A DNA stretch of 7,123 nucleotides from NCBI GenBank assembly GCA_016650135.1, contig JAENWH010000094.1, positions 1 to 7,123 of the forward strand, given 5' to 3'. A program made the translations under genes and the position numbers. Below are positions 1 through 5,245 of the stretch, piece after piece. The notes under the pieces were generated by a model, which worked only from the letters and a program-made list of their open reading frames with translations, was not told the DNA's origin and made no database searches. The stretch comes from Peptostreptococcaceae bacterium (lineage in GTDB: Bacteria > Bacillota_A > Clostridia > Peptostreptococcales > Anaerovoracaceae). Position 1 is the stretch's first letter, and each line of letters starts with the position of its first letter.

Positions 1-52
1 CTTTAGCAAAAGCATTTATCTTTAGCAAAAGCATTTTTTATAGCAGAAGCAT
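1..52. repeat. Short tandem direct repeats at the 3' end of the nuclease-like gene
   Basis: A 15-bp unit, CTTTAGCAAAAGCAT, occurs exactly at 1-15 and 20-34. A third copy with three mismatches lies at 38-52, so the period is 18-19 bp. The third copy is the last four codons plus the stop codon of the minus-strand gene, so the array looks like outward duplication of the gene's 3' end. The first copy begins at base 1, so the array may continue beyond the left edge. Two and a half units without unique spacers do not make a CRISPR. Confidence 0.85.
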
Positions 53-841
53 CTTGTCAATTACTGCGCTTATTATTGAAACGTCAATATTTCCTTCATT
101 GCTGTCGAAAGTTGTTATTAAATTATCCCATGGAATAATGCCTGAATTTCCATATGCTAGAAGTTTTGCTTCCATGTTTTTTCTATAGTCCGCATCATAA
201 ATCATACCGAAATGTTCCCAGTAAATTATCCTATTATCAAAAGTTCTCAAAATAGTGAAATCCGGCAAAAAATTTTGCCCTTTTATGTTTAACGGCTCCT
301 CATACTTGTATGAAATATTTTTATAGTCCAGTAAGTCAGCTATGATAGTTTCTGACTTTGACCTTACTCTTTGCCCCTTTGAACTGATATGCCTAAGCCC
401 TTCAGGGTAAAGAAAATTTTCACTGTTATTCTCCCCTTTCCATTTCTCCAACGCCAACTCCATATCACTTTTCCACTCAATAATTTGAACTTCTTTATAC
501 ACTGGCGCCAATTGATTTCTTATTTCTCCCGGATCGAAAGGCACGAAACTTCGTAACAATGTTTCCATTATTTTATTATTTTTTCTTAACTGGTGAATGC
601 TTCTTTTGACGAAAAATTTACTTCTTATTTTTTCAATCAAATACGCATCATCCTTATTTTTTGGGGAAAGCAAACGGTTTACAGCAAGTTTTTTATTCTG
701 ATAATAAATATAAGACTTGCCCTTTACTTTTTTCAGGCTAAGACTCCCCGGTGGCACTATTTTTAATTCATTTTCAAACTTCTCCAGCAATATACTTTCA
801 TAATCCATTTGTTCTAACAGCATTTTTTTTAATCTATGCAT
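38..841 (-). CDS. PD-(D/E)XK nuclease-fold protein, function unknown
   Basis: This predicted cytoplasmic protein of about 267 residues has no signal peptide or membrane segment. Its C-terminal third carries a restriction-endonuclease-like pattern: RSKSE with an acidic residue at about E164, a YEEPL strand, LPDFTI with D194, then YWEHFG with E209 followed by a Y..K spacing. This fits the PD-(D/E)XK superfamily, but the usual E-x-K is E-H-F here, so the catalytic lysine may sit elsewhere (for example in the following helix) or activity may be lost. The charged N-terminal 150 residues match nothing I recognise. The ATG at 841 is preferred over the TTG at 847 because AAGGAGG at 856-850 lies 8 nt from the ATG and only 2 nt from the TTG. 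No restriction, helicase or phage partner is visible beside it. A role in DNA processing or defence is inference only. Confidence 0.8.
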   Translation of the reverse strand: MHRLKKMLLEQMDYESILLEKFENELKIVPPGSLSLKKVKGKSYIYYQNKKLAVNRLLSPKNKDDAYLIEKIRSKFFVKRSIHQLRKNNKIMETLLRSFVPFDPGEIRNQLAPVYKEVQIIEWKSDMELALEKWKGENNSENFLYPEGLRHISSKGQRVRSKSETIIADLLDYKNISYKYEEPLNIKGQNFLPDFTILRTFDNRIIYWEHFGMIYDADYRKNMEAKLLAYGNSGIIPWDNLITTFDSNEGNIDVSIISAVIDKMLLL

Positions 842-849
842 ATTCAACG

Positions 850-856
850 CCTCCTT
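850..856 (-). promoter_or_regulatory. Ribosome binding site that decides the nuclease-gene start
   Basis: AAGGAGG on the minus strand ends 8 nt before an ATG at 841-839. It is only 2 nt from the longer in-frame TTG start at 847, so the shorter protein is favoured. Confidence 0.75.
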
Positions 857-862
857 TTGCTC

Positions 863-891
863 ATTTTACCATTTATTTATATATTTGTAAA
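863..891 (-). promoter_or_regulatory. Candidate sigma-70/SigA promoter for the nuclease-like gene
   Basis: On the minus strand, TTTACA (891-886) and TAAAAT (868-863) are separated by exactly 17 bp, which is close to the SigA consensus. Transcription from here would begin near 856, giving a very short leader that starts at the Shine-Dalgarno itself. That is tight, so a promoter slightly further upstream in the same AT-rich stretch is possible. Confidence 0.4.
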
Positions 892-1087
892 TATTTAACA
901 TTCATGTTTTCCAGAATACCCGCCAAGAATCCGTAAATGCCCACTGGAATTCGTGATACAGGTTCCTGTTTTAACGCTGAATGTTCCCTTTAGATTGAAG
1001 AACTTTTATTTTCCATTTATGAGTTTTGGACTCGCTACCGATTTTTCTACTTCCTCTTTTAAATTTCTCCTTTTTTCTTGCTAATAA

Positions 1088-1117
1088 TTGTTTACCCCTT
1101 GGCCAGGGTGGTATAAT
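1088..1117 (+). promoter_or_regulatory. Candidate promoter of the rubrerythrin gene
   Basis: A perfect -10 box, TATAAT, lies at 1112-1117. The best -35 is TTGTTT at 1088-1093 with an 18-bp spacer; TTTACC at 1091-1096 with 15 bp is an alternative. The spacer holds a near-palindrome, CCTTGGCCAGGG (1097-1108). An AT-rich inverted repeat, TTTATT-ATTA-AATAAA (1121-1136), lies just downstream where an operator could sit. The implied leader is about 95 nt. Confidence 0.5.
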
Positions 1118-1203
1118 TAATTTATTATTAAATAAAGCGTTTATAACCATTGAGCGTCACATTTAATATCAAAAAATAATTGATGAAAAATTTATTGAAA
1201 AGC

Positions 1204-1210
1204 AGGAGGA
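1204..1210 (+). promoter_or_regulatory. Ribosome binding site that decides the rubrerythrin start
   Basis: AGGAGGA lies 8 nt before the ATG at 1219. This supports a start at the residue opening the rubredoxin domain (MKWICSVCG) and not at the in-frame ATG at 1180, which would add 13 residues that no rubredoxin domain needs. Confidence 0.85.
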
Positions 1211-1218
1211 TTATTATT

Positions 1219-1761
1219 ATGAAATGGATTTGTTCAGTATGCGGTTATGTTTATGAAGGCCCTGAGCCACCAACACAATGCCCGCAGTGCAAGGTGCCAG
1301 GCGAGAAATTCATCAAGGCAGAAGAAGGTAAAATGGAATGGGCTGATCAGCATGTAGTTGGTATTGCTAAAGGCGTGAATCCTGAAATAATAGAAGGATT
1401 AAAGGCAAATTTTATGGGAGAATGCACTGAAGTGGGCATGTACCTTGCGATGTCAAGGGTTGCAATCAGAGAAGGTTACCCTGAAATAGGCTTATATTGG
1501 GAAAAGGCAGCTTGGGAAGAAGCGGAACATGCTGCTAAATTTGCTGAAATTTTAGGTGAAGTAGTCACTGATTCAACCAAGAAGAATCTTGAAATGAGAG
1601 TTCAGGCAGAAAACGGAGCTTGTATCGGTAAAAAGGAACTTGCCAAGATGGCGAAGGATCAAAATCTTGATGCTATACATGATACTGTACATGAAATGGC
1701 AAAAGATGAAGCCAGACATGGAAAAGCTTTTGAAGGTCTTTTAAAGAGATATTTCGGGTAA
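1219..1761 (+). CDS. rbr: Reverse rubrerythrin (N-terminal rubredoxin, C-terminal diiron domain)
   Basis: This cytoplasmic non-haem iron protein is expected to reduce hydrogen peroxide (and, in clostridial relatives, also O2) using electrons from NAD(P)H via rubredoxin-type carriers. It has 180 residues. The N-terminal rubredoxin-like domain (1-36) has two iron-binding pairs, C5-x-x-C8 and C21-x-x-C24. The ferritin-like four-helix domain (about 45-180) shows the expected diiron ligands: E68, an E-x-x-H at 101-104, E131 and an E-x-x-H at 164-167. Classical rubrerythrins carry the rubredoxin domain at the C terminus, so the swapped order marks this as the 'reverse' type known from oxygen-stressed Clostridium. 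It appears monocistronic, with its own promoter and a downstream hairpin. Its last codons and stop (TTC GGG TAA) are the first unit of a 12-bp tandem array. Confidence 0.95.
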   Translation: MKWICSVCGYVYEGPEPPTQCPQCKVPGEKFIKAEEGKMEWADQHVVGIAKGVNPEIIEGLKANFMGECTEVGMYLAMSRVAIREGYPEIGLYWEKAAWEEAEHAAKFAEILGEVVTDSTKKNLEMRVQAENGACIGKKELAKMAKDQNLDAIHDTVHEMAKDEARHGKAFEGLLKRYFG

Positions 1762-1800
1762 GGCTTCGGGTAAGGCTTCGGGTAAGACTTCGGGTAAAAC
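1753..1800 (+). repeat. Four tandem 12-bp repeats spanning the rubrerythrin stop codon
   Basis: The units at 1753-1764 and 1765-1776 are identical (TTCGGGTAAGGC). Those at 1777-1788 and 1789-1800 differ only in the last bases (TTCGGGTAAGAC and TTCGGGTAAAAC). The first unit supplies the final Phe-Gly codons and the TAA stop. Because 12 is a multiple of three, every later unit puts another Phe-Gly-stop in the same frame. The array therefore holds four in-frame stop codons. Confidence 0.95.
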
Positions 1801-1871
1801 AAGGTATAGAAATGAACTTTCGTCCGTTGATTCAGTATAAGTTTCTAATACTTTTGCAATATTTTGCAAAT

Positions 1872-1914
1872 AAAAAGACAGGCATTTATTTTATTAATAT
1901 TCGCCTGTTTTTTT
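1872..1914. terminator. Rho-independent terminator, probably bidirectional
   Basis: ACAGGC (1878-1883) pairs with GCCTGT (1903-1908) around a 19-nt AU-rich loop, followed by a run of seven T (1908-1914). The run of A at 1872-1876 extends the stem and provides a T run on the opposite strand. The hairpin lies about 110 nt after the rubrerythrin stop and about 130 nt after the end of the minus-strand operon, so it can close both convergent units. Confidence 0.75.
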
Positions 1915-2041
1915 ATTTTATTCTACTTTCATTTTATTCTACCTGTGAACCCCCAACAATTGCATGGATCCTTTATTGTCTAAAATGCGGGAGCTTTTTC
2001 AACGGGTACTGCAACTCAACTGCTTATACCATCTATACCTG
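1915..2041. other. Convergent intergenic spacer with no recognised gene
   Basis: This short stretch lies between the hairpin and the permease stop codon. Open frames running through it on the plus strand have no ribosome site and no recognisable protein pattern. One of them continues antisense into the permease gene. I see nothing functional here. Confidence 0.6.
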
Positions 2042-2779
2042 CTAATTGCTCCTGTTAAAATGTGCTGCGGTTTTATCAAGTGCAGCGAACAGGACAAAAC
2101 CAAGCGTCGCCAGTATGCAAATCCCCCCAAACATGGAAATGTAATCCATTCTCATCCATGAATCCTGTATATAATACCCAAGTCCAAATTTCGTCCCGTA
2201 ATTCTCCGCAAAGAACAAAACGGATAGAGCCGTCCCAATAGATATTTTAACACTGGTCAAAATTTCAGCCGTGATGGCGGGGAGTGTTATTTGCGTCAGC
2301 TTTTGCATCCTGTTTGCACCTAAGCTTTGCAATATATTATAAAGCTCCTTGTCAATATTTTTAACGCCGTCTTTCACCGCGACTATTACAGGGAAGATGG
2401 TAATCAAAACTATTAAGGTCACTTTAGAACCATCTCCAAGCCCGAATAATATCATAATGACTGGCAGCAATGCCAATTTTGGAATTGGATAGGTAAAGTA
2501 TATAAGTGGATTTAATATTTTATCGGTCTTTTGGCTTTCTCCCATAATCAATCCTATGATTGTGCCAAGCACCAGCGAAATTATTATTCCTGCCATCAGC
2601 CTTTTAAAACTTACCAGAAAGTGCATGGCAATGCCTGCTTCAAATACTTTAGGGAAATTGGCGTAAACCTCTAAAGGCGAAGGCAAAGCCAATGAGTGAA
2701 CAAAAATAGATGCGAAAAACCAGAGTACATTGAACAATAAAAATCCCTGAAGGAAAAACATCCATCCGTTTTTTTTCAT
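2042..2779 (-). CDS. ABC transporter permease, NitT/TauT (SsuC/TauC/ThiX-like) family
   Basis: This inner-membrane protein of 245 residues should form the homodimeric channel of an importer with the upstream ATPase and solute-binding lipoprotein. Hydrophobic segments lie near residues 8-28, 62-80, 102-115, 120-135, 172-193 and 213-232. The cytoplasmic EAA-type loop that docks on the ATPase is visible at about 145-168, with G154 and the closing LP (166-167). The LPSP motif after the first segment (32-35) and the TYPIPKLALLP stretch (96-106) are typical of the SsuC/TauC permeases. Its ATG overlaps the ATPase stop in an ATGA tetranucleotide, implying translational coupling. It is the last gene of the operon, about 130 nt before a terminator hairpin. 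The substrate cannot be read from the permease. Confidence 0.92.
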   Translation of the reverse strand: MKKNGWMFFLQGFLLFNVLWFFASIFVHSLALPSPLEVYANFPKVFEAGIAMHFLVSFKRLMAGIIISLVLGTIIGLIMGESQKTDKILNPLIYFTYPIPKLALLPVIMILFGLGDGSKVTLIVLITIFPVIVAVKDGVKNIDKELYNILQSLGANRMQKLTQITLPAITAEILTSVKISIGTALSVLFFAENYGTKFGLGYYIQDSWMRMDYISMFGGICILATLGFVLFAALDKTAAHFNRSN

Positions 2780-3567
2780 CTCGTCTCCACCTCCCTTATT
2801 TCCTCTTTTATAAGGTGGTATACTTCTTTGTAATTATCTCGTTCCTTATAGTCTTCATCCCCGTAAAGGGGGTTTTCAATTATTCTTTTTATTCTTCCGG
2901 GAGAATTCCCCATTATGACAATTTTTTTTCCGATATAGATGGCTTCATCAATGCTATGGGTAACAAGAATTGTACTGCACCTGTTCTGTTTCCATACTTT
3001 GAGGAATATTTCCGCCGCCTCATCACGCATGATTGCATCCAGTGCAGAAAATGGTTCATCCATCAGAAGTATTTGCGGAGAAAAGCATAGGGCTCTGACC
3101 AGCGCAACCCTTTGCCTCTGACCACCGCTTAATGTTACAGGATAACGTTTAGACAAGTTGCCAATTTCCAATTCATTGAGCAACCCTTTAATTAATGATT
3201 TGGTTTTTTCATCCGCAACCCTTCTTATGGATATGAATTTATTCTTCGTTTTTAGACCGATCTTTCTGATTTTTAACGGTAGCAAACAGTTTTCCATAAC
3301 CGTTTTCCAGGGTAATAATCCATATCCCTGGGGAATGTATCCTATTAAGTTTTTCTTTGTATCCAATGGAAGCCCGTCGATTTCGATTTCTCCCCGATAG
3401 TCCAAAATGATTCCGCCAATCGCCTTTAACAGCGTTGATTTCCCACAGCCGGAGGCACCAATAACCGCAACAATTTCTCCCTTTTCTACAACAAAATTAA
3501 CCTTTTCCAAGGTATTCACTTCTTGTTTAGTATTATAGTTCACGGTCAGATTCTTTATACTAATCAA
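2776..3567 (-). CDS. ABC transporter ATP-binding protein, NitT/TauT (SsuB/TauB-like) family
   Basis: This peripheral cytoplasmic ATPase of 263 residues powers the importer encoded around it. All nucleotide-binding motifs are present in order: Walker A GASGCGKST (37-45), Q-loop Q80, signature LSGGQ (146-150), Walker B ILLMDE (166-171), D-loop SALD (174-177) and switch histidine H204 in VTHSIDEA. The Q-loop sequence QGYGLLPWKTVMEN, with PW, is typical of the nitrate/sulfonate/taurine branch. An insertion of basic residues (about 100-123) between the Q-loop and signature makes it slightly longer than many relatives. The start codon is TTG at 3567-3565, supported by GGGAG 8 nt upstream, and the product begins MISIKNLTV as expected for the fold. 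The gene begins 17 bp after the binding-protein stop and overlaps the permease start by 4 bp. Confidence 0.95.
   Translation of the reverse strand: MISIKNLTVNYNTKQEVNTLEKVNFVVEKGEIVAVIGASGCGKSTLLKAIGGIILDYRGEIEIDGLPLDTKKNLIGYIPQGYGLLPWKTVMENCLLPLKIRKIGLKTKNKFISIRRVADEKTKSLIKGLLNELEIGNLSKRYPVTLSGGQRQRVALVRALCFSPQILLMDEPFSALDAIMRDEAAEIFLKVWKQNRCSTILVTHSIDEAIYIGKKIVIMGNSPGRIKRIIENPLYGDEDYKERDNYKEVYHLIKEEIREVETR
2788..2795 (-). promoter_or_regulatory. Strong ribosome site for the permease inside the ATPase gene
   Basis: GGGAGGTG (2795-2788 on the minus strand) is nearly full anti-Shine-Dalgarno complementarity. It lies 8 nt before the permease ATG, within the codons for the last residues of the ATPase. 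The permease can therefore be initiated directly as well as by coupling through the ATGA overlap. Confidence 0.8.
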
Positions 3568-3573
3568 TTATAT

Positions 3574-3580
3574 CTCTCCC
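3574..3580 (-). promoter_or_regulatory. Ribosome binding site supporting the TTG start of the ATPase
   Basis: GGGAGAG on the minus strand (3580-3574) sits in the 17-bp gap after the binding-protein stop. Its GGGAG core ends 8 nt before the TTG at 3567. No in-frame ATG lies close enough to compete. Confidence 0.7.
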
Positions 3581-3584
3581 AATC

Positions 3585-4511
3585 TTATCTAAAAACCGAA
3601 TCCACACTGATTTCTTTTGTAATAAGGCCTTTATCTTTTGCCCATTGGAATACCTCTTTGACATCGCTTTTAGGAGGAAGTGCATTACTTCTAAATAACG
3701 GGAGAACTATATTCCCCCTCATTGCTTCTGGATATCCTACGAAACTCATTATAATATCTTCGTATTCACTGACAGGGGTTGTATTAATATAGTCTGCACT
3801 TTCATCATAAGCTTTGAAGAACTGCTCAATAGGTACAGACTTGTCCTTCAGCGCTTTAGCTGAAAATGCTATTACTGAAATGTATTGGCCGGTACTGTCT
3901 ACTGTTGCAATTTCTCTCGACCCGGATAAAATCGCCGCATCAGAAAACGGGTTTGGAAGTAATGCCCCGTCAACCTGGCCACTACCTAGCATTTCCATTC
4001 TGGCTGGCATTGGCGGCACAACGACTTTTTCAATTTGTCCTGAAATACCTGCTTCTTTTGACAGTTTGTCCAACGTGTATTCTATTACAGTATTTTCTGA
4101 AATGGCAACCTTTTTCCCTGCAAAATCGGCAACAGAATTAATCCCGGTATCTTTTCCTGCTACAAGTGTGAACATTCCATCTGTTATTCCAGAAATTCTC
4201 ATATCCAACCCTGCATTCTGGTAAATGGCTATCGCTATTTCATCACAAATAACCCCATCCAGAAGTCCTGCTTCAAGTGCTGCATCTCTGTCTTTTGCTG
4301 CCTTAAATATTTCGACCTGCACTTTTACTCCGTTAGAGGTGAAAATACCTTTTTCCTGTGCAACTGCAAGCGGAACTGCATCAACGGATCCCATGACACC
4401 AATGGTCAATTGAGGGGTTGATTCTTCTGTTCCCACTCCGGTTCCGGCGCCACAGGCTGCCAGGCTGAAAACCATTGCCAACACTGTTAAAATAATAATG
4501 CCTTTTTTCAT
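3585..4511 (-). CDS. ABC transporter solute-binding lipoprotein, NMT1/THI5-like (NitT/TauT type)
   Basis: This 308-residue extracytoplasmic receptor is anchored by lipid and should deliver substrate to the permease and ATPase encoded downstream. The N terminus is a lipoprotein signal: two lysines, a hydrophobic core, then the lipobox LAAC with the lipidated cysteine at C20. The mature part has the two-lobe pattern of the NMT1/SsuA-like group: IGVMGSVDAVPLAVAQEKGIF (37-57), a FAGKKVAI strand entry (130-137), and the VPPMPARMEML/DGALLPNP region (165-188) that usually lines the cleft. A GGAG ribosome site lies 7 nt before the ATG. The gene follows ubiX by 75 bp in the same direction. Relatives bind sulfonates, taurine, nitrate, thiamine precursors or aromatic acids, so the fold does not name the ligand. 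The operon suggests a compound linked to menaquinone or aromatic-acid metabolism, which is inference. Confidence 0.92.
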   Translation of the reverse strand: MKKGIIILTVLAMVFSLAACGAGTGVGTEESTPQLTIGVMGSVDAVPLAVAQEKGIFTSNGVKVQVEIFKAAKDRDAALEAGLLDGVICDEIAIAIYQNAGLDMRISGITDGMFTLVAGKDTGINSVADFAGKKVAISENTVIEYTLDKLSKEAGISGQIEKVVVPPMPARMEMLGSGQVDGALLPNPFSDAAILSGSREIATVDSTGQYISVIAFSAKALKDKSVPIEQFFKAYDESADYINTTPVSEYEDIIMSFVGYPEAMRGNIVLPLFRSNALPPKSDVKEVFQWAKDKGLITKEISVDSVFR

Positions 4512-4553
4512 TACAAATCTCCATTTCTATATTACTTTTTAAATTATATAACT

Positions 4554-4583
4554 TTTTCAAATACCTAGCTTTTCAAATACCTA
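4554..4583 (-). repeat. Direct repeat just after the ubiX stop codon
   Basis: Two identical 14-bp units lie at 4554-4567 and 4570-4583, separated by 2 bp. They read TAGGTATTTGAAAA on the minus strand and start 3 bp after the ubiX stop. They fill much of the 75-bp gap before the binding-protein gene. Each unit contains TTGAAA, and a TATAAT (4548-4543) follows. The spacings to that -10-like box (22 and 6 bp) are not those of a normal promoter, so a weak internal promoter or a regulator site is only a possibility. Confidence 0.85.
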
Positions 4584-4586
4584 TTT

Positions 4587-5171
4587 TTATCGGTCATTTC
4601 CCCATTTACCAAATAAATTATTATCGATTTTTATATAATCAAGGATTTTCCCTATAACAAAATCAACTAAATCTTCTTTTGTTTGCGGCTTATGATAAAA
4701 GCCAGGCATAGCAGGCATTATGGTCCCGCCACATCTTGAAACTTTGAGCATATTCTCGAGGTGTATCTGGTGCAGTGGCATTTCCCTTGGCACAAGGATT
4801 AAATCTCGCCTTTCCTTTAGTGCTACGTCAGCAGCCCTCATTAATAAATTTGAAGAAATTCCATTTGCGATTTTACCAAGAGTTCCCATAGAACACGGCA
4901 ATATGATAACACTGTCAAAATCATAAGATCCACTGGCTGCACCAGCGAATAGATTGTTGATCTCTTCTTCTGCAAAGTTTTCATATTTTTCTTTCAGGCC
5001 ATTTGACCAAAGATCAAAATCCAGATCAAGCTCATAGGAAAACACCTTCTTGCCATTTTCTGTTGCTATCAACGCGACAAATATTTGTTTTTCAAGAAGG
5101 ACCTCCACCATTCTCTTCCCATAGATGCTCCCGCTAGCACCTGTTATTCCAATAATTATTTTTTTCATCAT
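4587..5171 (-). CDS. ubiX: UbiX-type flavin prenyltransferase
   Basis: This soluble enzyme joins a dimethylallyl group (from DMAP in bacterial UbiX) to FMN, making the prenylated FMN cofactor needed by UbiD decarboxylases. At 194 residues it has the usual family length. It shows the nucleotide-binding start GITGASGS (8-15), the PCSMGTLGKIANGISSNL segment (92-109), and the conserved R-x-AD..LKERR..ILVPREMPLH stretch (112-133) that builds the phosphate and flavin site. The near C-terminal M-PGFYHKP pattern is also typical. Two adjacent ATG codons open the frame. AAGGGG at 5178-5173 is 1 nt from the first (5171) and 4 nt from the second (5168), so the second may be the real start, with a one-residue difference. 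The gene lies 74 bp after the ubiA-like gene, and a UbiD-type partner is in the same operon. Confidence 0.95.
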   Translation of the reverse strand: MMKKIIIGITGASGSIYGKRMVEVLLEKQIFVALIATENGKKVFSYELDLDFDLWSNGLKEKYENFAEEEINNLFAGAASGSYDFDSVIILPCSMGTLGKIANGISSNLLMRAADVALKERRDLILVPREMPLHQIHLENMLKVSRCGGTIMPAMPGFYHKPQTKEDLVDFVIGKILDYIKIDNNLFGKWGNDR

Positions 5172-5245
5172 TCCCCTTCATTTCTGCCTGTTGTCTGTTT
5201 ACTTAAGTCAATATCAAATGAATCCGCGAAACTAAAACAATCCCG

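Larger units (their letters stand above)
842..1218. other. Divergent intergenic region (377 bp)
   Basis: This non-coding stretch separates the leftward nuclease-like gene from the rightward rubrerythrin. Beyond a ribosome site and candidate promoter for each gene, I see no tRNA, riboswitch core, strong hairpin or convincing small ORF. The middle (about 900-1080) is unremarkable AT-rich DNA, and the open frame at 751-936 is largely the antisense of the nuclease gene. Confidence 0.7.

Noticed and set aside
1..52. CRISPR array
   Set aside because: The units are only about 15 bp, lack unique spacers of constant length, and include the coding end of a gene.
1111..1136. PerR box in the rubrerythrin promoter
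   Set aside because: The AT-rich sequence resembles parts of the PerR consensus, but the 7-1-7 symmetry is not met; it is kept only as a possible operator of unknown regulator.
1180..1218. N-terminal extension of 13 residues on the rubrerythrin
   Set aside because: The AGGAGGA at 1204-1210 is correctly spaced only for the ATG at 1219, and the rubredoxin domain begins immediately there.
1812..2161. Plus-strand open frames after the rubrerythrin
   Set aside because: They have no ribosome site and no recognisable protein pattern. They cross the terminator hairpin or run antisense into the permease gene.
3585..4511. The binding protein being MqnA or MqnD, which share a related fold
   Set aside because: It has a clear lipoprotein signal with lipobox LAAC and is followed by its own ABC ATPase and permease, so it is an extracytoplasmic receptor.
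4512..4586. TPP riboswitch controlling a thiamine-precursor transporter
   Set aside because: The binding protein belongs to the NMT1/THI5-like fold, but the gap is only 75 bp and AT-rich, with no conserved THI-box elements.
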